Shown here: positions 8,701-15,547 of the stretch, one piece after another
How the letters are laid out: each line of letters opens with the position of its first letter
Numbering within the stretch: the first letter of the stretch is position 1
Source: Magnetococcales bacterium WMHbinv6
GTDB lineage: Bacteria; Pseudomonadota; Magnetococcia; Magnetococcales; Magnetaquicoccaceae
Reading direction: 5' to 3'
Assembly: GCA_002753135.1 (NCBI GenBank)
Contig: PDZV01000016.1
Coordinates: forward strand, 1 to 64,000
Length of the DNA stretch: 64,000 nt
Position numbers and translations under genes: made by a program
Notes under the pieces: model-generated
Seen by the model: only the letters and a program-made list of their open reading frames with translations
Databases searched by the model: none
Told to the model about the DNA's origin: nothing

Positions 8701-9571
8701 CATCGTAGGCAGCCCCGTGCCTCGCCTCGTGCCACAACAGAGCAAGGGTTGTCTGATCCTCGGCACAGACACAGGCGGCAAAATCCTGCAACCGCAACGG
8801 GGCATCGGCAGCAAGCCCAAAAATCCGGCGTCCCTCCTCAGAACATTCCAACTGTTGGCTGGCCAAAGAAAAACGCCAACTGCCCACACAGGCAATTGCC
8901 TGTGCCGCTCGCAAGGTCTCCTGACTCTCCTCCAGTGCCTGTTGCTGGCGACGTCTGGCGGTAATGTCGTGACCAATGCCCAGAACGCCCAGCAATTGAC
9001 CGTTGTTGTCGTACATCGGGGTTTTGCTGGTGGTCAGCAGGGCACGGTGTCCATCTTCGGCGTAGGTGATCCACTCTTCGTTGACGGTCGGCTTGCCAGC
9101 CAGGACAGCTGCCTGATCGTGTGCCCGGAAAAATTCCGCCGACTCCCGGTCCATGAACGCAAAATCGCTTTTGCCGAGTATCTCCTCCTCCGGCTTGCCG
9201 AAAAAACGTTCAAACTCGCGGTTGCAGGCCAGATAGCACCCATCTTGATCCTTCATCCAGACCAGATCCGGAATGGCGCGGATCAAACTTTTCAGAAAAT
9301 GGTTTTTTTGATCCAGAGCAGCATGGGCAGCCAACAACTGTTCCTGCTGCCGCTGCAAGCGCTGTTGAATCAGATCATGGTGCCGTATCAGGCGTCTGGC
9401 CAGCACCGCTGCCAGAAGAGCCATAATCAGCACTGTCAGCAGTTGTGACTGCCAGTGTGTCAAGGAGACCAAGGTGACCAGCTCAAACCACTCCAGAAAA
9501 GCCATGACCAGAGCGGTCACCACAAAGGCCAAAAGCGTTTCACGTATCGGGGAAGAACGGGGTTTGTCCAT
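5741..9571 (-). CDS. Membrane-anchored hybrid histidine kinase with multiple PAS and one GAF domain
   Basis: The protein has about 1276 residues. Two transmembrane segments at about 13-30 and 39-60 bracket almost no periplasmic loop, so sensing is likely cytoplasmic. Then come about five PAS modules (roughly 95-730), a GAF domain (about 745-895), a dimerisation/phospho-acceptor region with His in GIAHDFNN (about 910), an ATP-binding domain (NAWQAIRA, DSGEGM, GTGLGLS), and a C-terminal receiver with the acceptor Asp in ITDQAMPG (about 1202). GIAHDFNN kinases often auto-phosphorylate and pass phosphate through their own receiver. The next gene is a stand-alone receiver. The start is uncertain: ATG at 9571 is taken, GTG at 9601 would add 10 residues, and neither has a strong ribosome binding site. 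Confidence 0.9.
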   Translation of the reverse strand: MDKPRSSPIRETLLAFVVTALVMAFLEWFELVTLVSLTHWQSQLLTVLIMALLAAVLARRLIRHHDLIQQRLQRQQEQLLAAHAALDQKNHFLKSLIRAIPDLVWMKDQDGCYLACNREFERFFGKPEEEILGKSDFAFMDRESAEFFRAHDQAAVLAGKPTVNEEWITYAEDGHRALLTTSKTPMYDNNGQLLGVLGIGHDITARRRQQQALEESQETLRAAQAIACVGSWRFSLASQQLECSEEGRRIFGLAADAPLRLQDFAACVCAEDQTTLALLWHEARHGAAYDVEHRIWVHGQRRWVRAQATLKQHAEDGAILIGTVQDITERKALEESLQHNLALVRAIIDASPVAMALNDAHGRIVSVNPAFVRTFGYQLEDIPTLEAWWPLAYPDPLYRQQVAQEWQEHLLRAQQSGQPFEAVEVRIRAQNGGERTVIVSAASLSGSFADMHLVTLFDITDRTVAEKALCESQQHYQALFASAPDAIFVADAASGVIVDANQQASRLLGRPLEALIGLHQSVLHPPEAEQEVREAFANHQLRHAADFAEPVQTHVVRADGQRIPVEISGCTISLEDRAVVLGVFRNVARFKQLEAAIDEKDAQYRVMLETLQDGYWTVDRSGKIIDVNAAYLRRSGYSRQELLDMSVTMLEAMENETDTRHHIERILGQGGDCFETWHYTKTGERWPVEITTAVLPVMGGSIVAFSRDMSQRKQEEERIRYEKEVHQQLAQLGKELLEARNTTLPMLCAMVLASCKKITRSPYGYVNVVDPYRGDLVNMVLDQGWLGLAGSTNDETVRFSNHAPPWGEAIRQRRAQLYNAPQQFDHFYGHTLPVFTCQSLLLVPVLRGEQVIAELAVLDAPQAYTPLQVEILTWIADIFAIAWDRFELERQLQHAIKMEAIGTLSAGIAHDFNNILGIILGYAELAQRKNKEPDEIYACLGEIRQAGDRAKGLVDQLLMFSRKKNGEHGRVVLAAIMREVEGFLRHSIPPSIHVNMRIRDNTLSIMGDAGQMNQLLLNLCTNAWQAIRAEQGRITVTLDRVTLNREEGQNLALPSGHYACLQVQDSGEGMCQEVLEHIFEPFYTTKDIGKGTGLGLSVVHGIVSGHHGAIHVESFPGKGSLFMVYLPLLVEEGYGTDPQQEVAVCASGAGQLLVVDDEEQILKIYEQMLTTAGYQVTAVGDAQSALLHLSRQPSAYAALITDQAMPGISGLELAARVKSMRADLPVLLCTGMGSGTIPEKERARFTDAVLYKPVPLATLGTVLQELLRQTKKTYGE

Positions 9572-9631
9572 GGAGCGCAGCCGCAAATAAGTGTGTAACA
9601 CTCCGGCTATGATGCCCTTTTAGTGCGAAAT

Positions 9632-9662
9632 GTCAACATCCGATTCAGAATCGGATGTTGAC
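9632..9662. repeat. Perfect 31-base palindrome
   Basis: gtcaacatccgattc, one central base, then gaatcggatgttgac: a perfect inverted repeat with 15-base arms. It lies 135 bases after the barrel-protein stop and about 60 bases upstream of the kinase start. No T-run follows on either strand. It could be a terminator without a T-tract or a symmetric operator for the kinase promoter. Confidence 0.6.
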
Positions 9663-9796
9663 GGTTACGCAAGAAAGAACTGGAACAAACCCAGATGGTT
9701 ATGAGATCCCTGCCGGTTGTTGGGTCTGCACACTCAGCGGTTGGGCGCGTTGGGCGCAACCCACGATCAGCCGTTTGATTTTGTGCATCCAGTCCA

Positions 9797-10408
9797 TTAA
9801 AAACCCAACCGAATTCCCCCCATAATTTCATGGTTGGAAAAATCGTCCGCACCGTCAACGGGTACCAGGAAATAGCGGTATTCCAGATCAAGCGAAAGGG
9901 TGTTGTTGATCGCATAAGAGAAACCGAGTCCGCTTTGGTAGGCCACGCCATCATCGCTCGCCGACATGCTGCGATTGAAGGCGGTAATCTCAGCGTTGGC
10001 CCAGGCATGGCCAAAACCAACGAACAGGTAAGGCGTTACCGGTGAATCGTTTTTCAAGTCAAAGTAGCCATTGAGCATCAGGGAGGTAAAATCGGCATTG
10101 CCGCCTAACGCAACGGTGGTGTTACCCTGCTTGGCCTTGATGAAATCAAAGCTGCGATAGGAACCTTCCAACTCCAAACGAAATGACGATTGCAAACGGA
10201 CCCCAACCGCCGCCGTCGCACTGATGCCATCATCAAGGGAGAATGTCACCCCGCTGGCGGATGGATCGTTGGGCGTAGAGCGTCCTATTTTCAGGCTGAC
10301 ATAACGTTCGCTCTGTGCTGCCGCTTCGGCCTGTGCTTCTGCCCCCACCAACAACGTGCTGGCGCACAGCAGCAGAACGGGCACCATCGATCGGTATTGC
10401 ATGCTCAT
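9797..10408 (-). CDS. Outer-membrane beta-barrel protein (OmpA/OmpW-like, small 8-stranded type)
   Basis: The 203-residue protein begins with a signal peptide (about residues 1-27, cleavage probable after an AQA/AEA site). It then has alternating hydrophobic/polar strands (YVSLKIG, FRLELEGSYRSF, FTSLMLNGYFDL, VTPYLFVGFGHAW, LSLDLEYRYF) and ends in phenylalanine after GGIRLGF, the classic outer-membrane insertion signal. Such small barrels act as porins or adhesion/structural proteins. ATG at 10408 is chosen because gggagg lies 6-7 bases upstream; the alternative TTG at 10414 overlaps that site. It is monocistronic. Confidence 0.82.
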   Translation of the reverse strand: MSMQYRSMVPVLLLCASTLLVGAEAQAEAAAQSERYVSLKIGRSTPNDPSASGVTFSLDDGISATAAVGVRLQSSFRLELEGSYRSFDFIKAKQGNTTVALGGNADFTSLMLNGYFDLKNDSPVTPYLFVGFGHAWANAEITAFNRSMSASDDGVAYQSGLGFSYAINNTLSLDLEYRYFLVPVDGADDFSNHEIMGGIRLGF

Positions 10409-10560
10409 AAACAACCTCCCTTTCCTTGACGGATAGTTTAATTTAGCACTGGATTATTGCAACAATAAGTTGTTCGCCGCCAAACATGAAAACTTATTTT
10501 AATTTGCGAGTCAAGTAGAATTCTCTCCAGCAGCCTCTGTGCGGGTAAGACACACCCAAC

Positions 10561-10650
10561 AACAAAAACGGCCACCTTGTGGGTAACCATCAGTATCTAT
10601 TATGGCGCGCTCGGAAGGATTCGGACCTCCGGCCTATTGGGTCTCAGCCA
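10561..10650. repeat. Left copy of the duplicated tRNA-Arg 3' end and terminator (att-like)
   Basis: This 90-base stretch matches 11897-11986 at a constant offset of 1336 with six mismatches. Only three are in the first 80 bases. It contains the terminator and the 3' half of tRNA-Arg (acceptor arm, T arm, part of the anticodon stem) but lacks the 5' half, so it cannot fold as a tRNA. Such duplication of a tRNA 3' end is what site-specific integration of an element leaves behind. Confidence 0.8.
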
Positions 10651-10838
10651 GGCGTAAACTGCTTTTTTTTGCCTTGATCTGATCGATTATGAACTGTTGC
10701 AACTATTCAAAAAACCTATTGAAAATCTACAAAATCGCGGGTATCCTGCCTGCAAGGTCAATCAGCAAAAATCACCCCGTGCCAGCGGCAAAAGAAACCC
10801 ATACCCATTGACCCGTTGCGTTGAATAAGGAGAGGGCC

Positions 10839-11093
10839 ATGTATTGGGATGTTGTCGAAGCCAAAATTTTAGATCATTTGGAGTTTGCAGTCACTTTTGC
10901 TGACGGGTTGAGTGGGCAGGTTCGCTTGTTGCCATCCTGCCTGCATGGGGTGTTTGCCCCGTTGCAAGACCCGGTTGTGTTCCGGCAACTGCACATCACG
11001 GATGGCTTTGTCTCCTGGCCGGGGGAGTTGGACCTTGCCCCGGATGCCATGTATGAGGCGATCAAAAAAAATGGGCATTGGGTGTTGTCTTGA
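10839..11093 (+). CDS. DUF2442 family protein
   Basis: The 84-residue protein begins MYWDVVEAKILDHLEF. It matches the DUF2442 pattern: a short beta-rich protein with FADGLSGQVRLLP in the middle and WPGELDLAPDAMYEAI near the end. DUF2442 proteins are usually found beside DUF4160 proteins in small toxin-antitoxin-like pairs; here no DUF4160 gene is visible. The ATG at 10839 has an excellent ribosome binding site (aaggagagg). It is the first gene of a tightly overlapping mini-operon enclosed by the two tRNA-Arg repeats. Confidence 0.78.
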   Translation: MYWDVVEAKILDHLEFAVTFADGLSGQVRLLPSCLHGVFAPLQDPVVFRQLHITDGFVSWPGELDLAPDAMYEAIKKNGHWVLS

Positions 11094-11194
11094 GAACGCT
11101 TGCAACAAAGCTGGATAGCTGGGGCAGACGCTTGCGGGCGATTGTGACCGGACAAACAGAATCCAACGTGGTACCGTTGCGGGTGATGGCATGA
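11090..11194 (+). CDS. Possible 34-residue ORF bridging two overlapping genes
   Basis: A TTG-started frame begins inside the stop region of the DUF2442 gene and its TGA overlaps the next gene's ATG as ATGA. The product is basic (LDSWGRRLRAIV in the middle, NVVPLRVMA at the end). The stop-start overlaps at both ends suggest translational coupling. It is short, has no family and starts with TTG, so it may be only a frame that keeps ribosomes moving, or the remnant of a gene. Confidence 0.3.
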   Translation: MRTLATKLDSWGRRLRAIVTGQTESNVVPLRVMA

Positions 11195-11487
11195 TGGTGC
11201 CTTATGATGTGCCAGAATGCCATACTTGGTTCAGTATACGCTTCAAACGACCTGTCGTGTTGACCAGGCATGGCAAAGAGCGGATGGAAGAACGCGGCAT
11301 ATCCTTGCCGCTTGTGGCAGACCTGATTGAGAGCGGTGAGGTTACGGCCAAGAACGAGCGCAACCTGTGGATCAGCAAGGGTTACCCGGAACGCAACGAC
11401 AATCTGATCTGTGCAGCAGTGGCTTTTGAGGACAAGGTGGTTATCAAGACCATCATGCACCGGTGGAAACAGGAGGAGAGAGGATGA
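11191..11487 (+). CDS. DUF4258 family small protein
   Basis: The 98-residue protein carries the DUF4258 signature: LTRHGKERMEERGIS (about 24-38), then a helix, then a beta-hairpin ending near VVIKTIMHRW. The His-x(3)-Arg-Met-x(2)-Arg pattern is shared with BECR-fold RelE/barnase-like toxins. DUF4258 proteins typically pair with DUF2283 proteins, exactly as here, in probable type II toxin-antitoxin units. The start overlaps the preceding short frame (ATGA) and the end overlaps the next gene by 4 bases. Confidence 0.75.
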   Translation: MMVPYDVPECHTWFSIRFKRPVVLTRHGKERMEERGISLPLVADLIESGEVTAKNERNLWISKGYPERNDNLICAAVAFEDKVVIKTIMHRWKQEERG

Positions 11488-11696
11488 ATATCGACTACGA
11501 CGAAAAAGAGGACATTCTGTTTATCCGTTTCAATGACCAACCGGTTGAGCAGGATATTTCCTATGGCTGGAATGTCAACGTTGGCATGACGGCAAGCGGC
11601 ATCGGACAAATTACCATCCTTGATGCCAAGGCCGATGGTTTGTTGCCTGTGACGATACCGGGGGAGGTTTTGAAGCAGGCCATCGTGTCGGGGTGA
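11484..11696 (+). CDS. DUF2283 family small protein (likely partner of the DUF4258 protein)
   Basis: The 70-residue beta-rich protein begins MNIDYDEKEDILFIRF. DUF2283 proteins have this start (YD...D.LYI.F), followed by V..DI..G..V....G.I..I.ILDA, all visible here. They commonly follow DUF4258 genes and are thought to be the antitoxin side. The ATG at 11484 has a textbook ribosome binding site (aggaggagagagg) and overlaps the previous stop by 4 bases. It is the last gene before the right-hand tRNA repeat. Confidence 0.78.
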   Translation: MNIDYDEKEDILFIRFNDQPVEQDISYGWNVNVGMTASGIGQITILDAKADGLLPVTIPGEVLKQAIVSG

Positions 11697-11896
11697 ATAC
11701 TGCAAGAGTGTGGAGCTTAATCAGGAGTTAACCCATCTCGTTACACACATCTTAAACAACCTAGTTTTCACGGGTCCACCGAATGCCTTGTGCGCACGCG
11801 CTGTAGACCCCGGCACCCGACAGGCGGCAAATGGGCCGTCAACCGAGGAAGCAATAAAAGCAAAAGAGACCCATAGGGGAACCCAAAAACGCCAAA

Positions 11897-11930
11897 AACA
11901 AAAACGGCCACCTTGTGGGTGACCGTCAGT
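11897..11930 (-). terminator. Intrinsic terminator of tRNA-Arg
   Basis: On the minus strand, acggtcacc and ggtggccgt pair around cacaa and are followed by tttttgttttt. It begins 9 bases after the tRNA 3' end. The same structure, slightly eroded, is in the left repeat copy (about 10561-10594). Confidence 0.8.
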
Positions 11931-11986
11931 ATCTATTATGGCGCGCTCGGAAGGATTCGAACCTCCGGCCTATTGGTTCGTAGCCA
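11897..11986. repeat. Right copy of the tRNA-Arg 3' end/terminator direct repeat
   Basis: This partner of 10561-10650 includes the terminator and the 3' half of the functional tRNA-Arg. The two copies bound a 1.34-kb segment holding four tiny overlapping genes. Similarity stops abruptly after tagcca (11986), in the middle of the anticodon arm, which would be the crossover limit. Confidence 0.8.
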
Positions 11987-12016
11987 ATTGCTCTATCCGG
12001 GCTGAGCTACGAGCGC
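11939..12016 (-). tRNA. tRNA-Arg (anticodon ACG)
   Basis: This 78-base tRNA runs on the minus strand with the terminal CCA encoded. The acceptor arm gcgctcg pairs with cgagcgc. The anticodon stem attgg/ccaat encloses the loop ctacgaa, giving anticodon ACG (read as ICG). The T loop is ttcgaat. It is followed by an intrinsic terminator. Its 3' half is duplicated 1336 bases away. Confidence 0.95.
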
Positions 12017-12087
12017 AATCGCGTGTGCCGCGAAAGAGCGACACTCTAACAAATCACAAACCACACGTCAACCCAAAATAGAAGCCG

Positions 12088-13119
12088 TCAATAAATCCGC
12101 TCCTGCAGCAAACTTTCCTGAATGCGTTGCAAACTCTGCAAGCGTTCAGCCGACACCTCGCCACGGGCGATGGCCTCCTGCACGGCACAACCTGGTTCGG
12201 CAGCATGGCGGCAATCGTTGAAACGACAACGCCCCATCCATGGCAACAGATCGGGAAAATATCGCCCCACCTCAGCCGCCGTCACCCCGCAGAGGCCAAA
12301 CTCCCGAATTCCTGGCGAATCAATAAGCGCACCACCCCCCGGCAGATGATACCAGGAGGTGACCGTCGTGGTATGACGACCTTTGCCACTCCACTGGCTG
12401 ACGGCACCAATTTTTAAACTTTCCGCGCTCACCCACTCGGCCAACAACGATGATTTGCCGGTGCCCGACTCACCCACCAACACCGAAATCAACCCCTGCA
12501 TCGCCTGCGCCAACTCGGGCAAACCCCGCTTGTCCACCGTCGAAAGCAACATCACCTGGTAACCCATCTGCCGGTAAGGGGCAAAACGGGCTTCAATCAC
12601 AGCCACATCGTCCACCAGATCCATTTTGTTGACCAGAATCACCGCCTCAATACCGGCCACCCCTGCCGCCACCAGATAACGATCCAACAGCCCCATATTC
12701 GGCTCCGTGGCAGCAAATACCACCCAGATCCGTTGCACGTTGGCGGCAATCACCTGCAGACGTTGCCCGGTCAACGGCCTCTGCAACAACGACTGTCGGG
12801 GCAGAATGCGGTTGATCACCCCTTGCCCGTTATCGGCCCGCATCCACAATACCCGATCGCCGCAGACCGGTTCGCCGGTGGAACTTTTGCGCACCGCACA
12901 GCGAAACCGTTCTCCCTGCCCATCTTCCACCTCAATATTCAAGCCGAAATGGGCAATGACCAACCCCTCCTCTTCCGGCCCGAACGATTCCCGTCCCAGA
13001 CAGTGCAACAACGCATCGCCATGCGTCGCCATGCTTTCGGAACGTTTGCGCTCGGTATGGGCAATCTGACCCTTCTGGCGTTGGGTCAAATGCCCTTCAC
13101 CCATTTTTTTCCGTATCAT
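12088..13119 (-). CDS. rsgA: Small-subunit ribosome biogenesis GTPase RsgA (YjeQ)
   Basis: The 343-residue protein has the circularly permuted GTPase order of RsgA: an OB-fold (about 40-110), then the G4 motif NKMD, the P-loop GESGTGKSS, the SGKGRHTTT switch, DSPG (G3), and finally a zinc knuckle (CRFNDCRHAAEPGC). RsgA helps late 30S maturation by releasing RbfA and checking the decoding centre. ATG at 13119 is taken, with gagg about 11 bases upstream; codons upstream lack signals. It is divergent from rlmKL, about 100 bases away, and lies just downstream of tRNA-Arg on the opposite side of the terminator. Confidence 0.95.
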   Translation of the reverse strand: MIRKKMGEGHLTQRQKGQIAHTERKRSESMATHGDALLHCLGRESFGPEEEGLVIAHFGLNIEVEDGQGERFRCAVRKSSTGEPVCGDRVLWMRADNGQGVINRILPRQSLLQRPLTGQRLQVIAANVQRIWVVFAATEPNMGLLDRYLVAAGVAGIEAVILVNKMDLVDDVAVIEARFAPYRQMGYQVMLLSTVDKRGLPELAQAMQGLISVLVGESGTGKSSLLAEWVSAESLKIGAVSQWSGKGRHTTTVTSWYHLPGGGALIDSPGIREFGLCGVTAAEVGRYFPDLLPWMGRCRFNDCRHAAEPGCAVQEAIARGEVSAERLQSLQRIQESLLQERIY

Positions 13120-13219
13120 TCTCCCGCTTCCTCTCCGGCAGAGCGCCAAGTCATCCTGGCATAATGCGCTGTTTGGCTTTATAGTCCTCTGCCTCCCTTT
13201 TCTTCAAGGAATCTTACGG

Positions 13220-15337
13220 ATGGAGCTGACACTTTTCGTTACCACCGCCGCCGGGTTTGAACCTTTGCTCGGTGATGAACTGCGTTCCCTGGGAGCCGGG
13301 GCCATCCGGCCTGGTATCGCTGGCGTCGCCTGCCAGGCCTCGGCAGAGACCACCATGCGCATTGCCCTCTGGTCGCGGGTGGCCAGCCGCATCCTGCTGC
13401 CCATCGCCAAACTGCCCGCCCAGAGCATCGACGCCTTCCACCAGGCCGTGCAGCACATTCCCTGGGAAGAGTATCTGAACGCCGAAACCACCTTTGCCGT
13501 CGATTTTACCGGCAACAATGCCCTGTTTCGCCACTCCCATTTTGGTGCCCTGAAGGTCAAGGATGCCATCGTGGATCGCTTTCGCAGCCGAGGGCAAGCC
13601 CGTCCCTCGATCGATACCGAACGGCCTGATCTGCGTATTCACCTGCGCCTGCAGGCCGACAAAGCCCGCTTGAGTCTTGATCTCTCCGGCAACGGCCTGC
13701 ACCGTCGCGGCTGGCGCAGCCATCCCACAGAGGCCAATCTGCGCGAAACCCTTGCCGCTGCCATATTGCTCTTTGCCGGCTGGCCTGCCATCGCCAAACA
13801 GCGCGGGGCCTTGCTCGATCCGATGTGCGGCTCCGGCTCGTTGATCATCGAAGGGGCCTGGATGGCCGCCGATGTAGCCCCTGGCCTGTTGCAACCTGCC
13901 TTCGGCTTTCATCGTCTGCCCGGCTTTGATCTCCGACAGTGGCCGGAACTGCGCGCCGAAGCGCAACAACGGGCACAACAGGGACGCAAAGAGCTGCCAC
14001 CCCTCTTCGCCTGGGACCACGACCCCAGCGCCCTGAGCGCAACCCGGCACAATCTCCGGCAGGCCGGGTTAAGCGATTATGTACAAACCGCTTTGCGCCC
14101 CTTGAGCCAACTCTCCCGCCAGGATGGGCTGCCGGAATATGGTTTGCTGGCGGTCAACCCCCCTTACGGTGTGCGCCAGGGCGAAGAGGAGTCGTTGCGT
14201 CTGCTCTATCAACAACTGGGCGAAAAAATGCGTCAGGTCTGTCCCACCTGGCAGCGGGCGCTCTTCAGCAACCGCGACGATCTGCTCAAAACCGTCGGCA
14301 TGCGCCCGGCAGAGGAGATTCTGCTGCATAACGGTCCCCTGCCCTGCCATTTATGGCTCTTTCCGCCAACCAGTCACTCCCGCGACGAAGGCAAAACCAC
14401 CAACCATTTTGCCAACCGTCTGCAGAAAAATGTCAAACAACTGCTCCCCTGGGCACGGCGGGAAGGGATTGAATGTCTGCGTCTCTACGATGCCGACATG
14501 CCGGAATATGCCGCCGCCGTCGATCTCTACGGCGACTGGGTCCATATCCAGGAGTATCAGGCCCCCGACACCGTCGATGCCGACAAAGCCCGCCATCGCT
14601 TCCAGGAGATGCTCGCCGGCATCACCCAGGTGTTGCAGATACCGGAGGAACGCATCTTCAGCAAGGTACGCCATGTGCAGACGCACGGCAACGCCTACGG
14701 CAAACAGGATGAAGAGAACCATTTTCTCGTCGTGCGGGAAAACGGTCTGCAGTTTCGCGTCAATCTGACCGATTATCTCGACAGCGGCCTGTTTCTCGAT
14801 GGACGCCTGCTGCGGCAGCAGATCCGCCAACAGGCGGAAGGCAAACGGTTTCTCAATCTTTTTGCCTACACCGCCTCGGCCACGGTCTACGCCATCGCCG
14901 GAGGGGCGCGCACCACCACCTCCGTCGATCTCTCCCGCACCTACCTCGCCTGGGCCGCTGCCAATCTGACCTTGAATCAGTACACGCCCCAGAACAACCA
15001 TCAACTGATTCAGGCCGACTGCCTGCAGTGGATCCGCCAGGACAAACAGAGCTATGACCTGATTCTGCTGGCTCCACCCACCTTTTCCAACTCCAAACGG
15101 ATGCACGGTCATTGGGATATCCATCGGGATCACCCCAACCTGATCCGTCACTGCTACGACCGTCTGGCTCCCGGTGGCCGGATGTGGTTCATCACCCATG
15201 CCCGCCGCTTTCGCCTGCAGAACGAGGCCCTGCCCGGCCAACTACAGGTACAAGAGATCACAACCCAGACTGTACCACGGGATTTTCAACGCGCCAGCCA
15301 CTTTCATCGCACCTGGTTGATGCAACGTCTTGACTGA
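13220..15337 (+). CDS. rlmL: Bifunctional 23S rRNA methyltransferase RlmK/L (G2069-N7 and G2445-N2)
   Basis: This 705-residue fusion has two SAM methyltransferases. The N-terminal half has a THUMP region (about 45-155), then LDPMCGSGSLIIEGA and the catalytic NPPYG, as in RlmL, which methylates G2445. The C-terminal half has the RlmK region with FLNLFAYTASATVYA and LAPPTFSNSKRM, which makes m7G2069. The length equals the E. coli enzyme (702). The start is supported by aagga 9 bases upstream. The two halves are separate genes in some bacteria; here they are fused, as in gammaproteobacteria. Confidence 0.95.
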   Translation: MELTLFVTTAAGFEPLLGDELRSLGAGAIRPGIAGVACQASAETTMRIALWSRVASRILLPIAKLPAQSIDAFHQAVQHIPWEEYLNAETTFAVDFTGNNALFRHSHFGALKVKDAIVDRFRSRGQARPSIDTERPDLRIHLRLQADKARLSLDLSGNGLHRRGWRSHPTEANLRETLAAAILLFAGWPAIAKQRGALLDPMCGSGSLIIEGAWMAADVAPGLLQPAFGFHRLPGFDLRQWPELRAEAQQRAQQGRKELPPLFAWDHDPSALSATRHNLRQAGLSDYVQTALRPLSQLSRQDGLPEYGLLAVNPPYGVRQGEEESLRLLYQQLGEKMRQVCPTWQRALFSNRDDLLKTVGMRPAEEILLHNGPLPCHLWLFPPTSHSRDEGKTTNHFANRLQKNVKQLLPWARREGIECLRLYDADMPEYAAAVDLYGDWVHIQEYQAPDTVDADKARHRFQEMLAGITQVLQIPEERIFSKVRHVQTHGNAYGKQDEENHFLVVRENGLQFRVNLTDYLDSGLFLDGRLLRQQIRQQAEGKRFLNLFAYTASATVYAIAGGARTTTSVDLSRTYLAWAAANLTLNQYTPQNNHQLIQADCLQWIRQDKQSYDLILLAPPTFSNSKRMHGHWDIHRDHPNLIRHCYDRLAPGGRMWFITHARRFRLQNEALPGQLQVQEITTQTVPRDFQRASHFHRTWLMQRLD

Positions 15338-15374
15338 TAAAGATTGTCGCGCCATAAAATTCCTCTATAGCGGA

Positions 15375-15403
15375 TTGATTTTGTTGTAAATCTGCGGTAT
15401 ATT
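15375..15403 (+). promoter_or_regulatory. Likely sigma-70 promoter of the sigma-54 activator gene
   Basis: ttgatt and tatatt are separated by exactly 17 bases. Transcription would start at about 15410, giving a leader of about 138 bases. The leader includes eight consecutive G residues (15423-15430) and an intrinsic terminator (15448-15477) before the ATG at 15548. Confidence 0.5.
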
Positions 15404-15447
15404 GGTGATAAGGTCGCCAAACGGGGGGGGTGTCGGGGATCGCCGTC

Positions 15448-15477
15448 GAGGTTCGTCATCGACGAAGCCTCTTTTTT
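15448..15477 (+). terminator. Intrinsic terminator inside the leader of the activator gene
   Basis: gaggttcgtc pairs with gacgaagcctc (one bulge), followed by tttttt. It lies 110 bases after the rlmKL stop and 70 bases before the next start codon, downstream of a good promoter. It may simply end rlmKL transcription. An alternative hairpin, cgtcga (15445-15450) with tcgacg (15459-15464), would compete with it, so it could be an attenuator. Confidence 0.6.
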
Positions 15478-15547
15478 GTCCTCTCTTCCTCCCGCACGGA
15501 TTGCCTGTCGGTTCGTTTCGTTTACTGTTAATGACCCCTGTTTGCAT

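Noticed and set aside
10595-10660. Second tRNA-Arg gene
   Set aside because: Only the 3' half is present; the 5' acceptor strand and D arm are missing, so it cannot fold.
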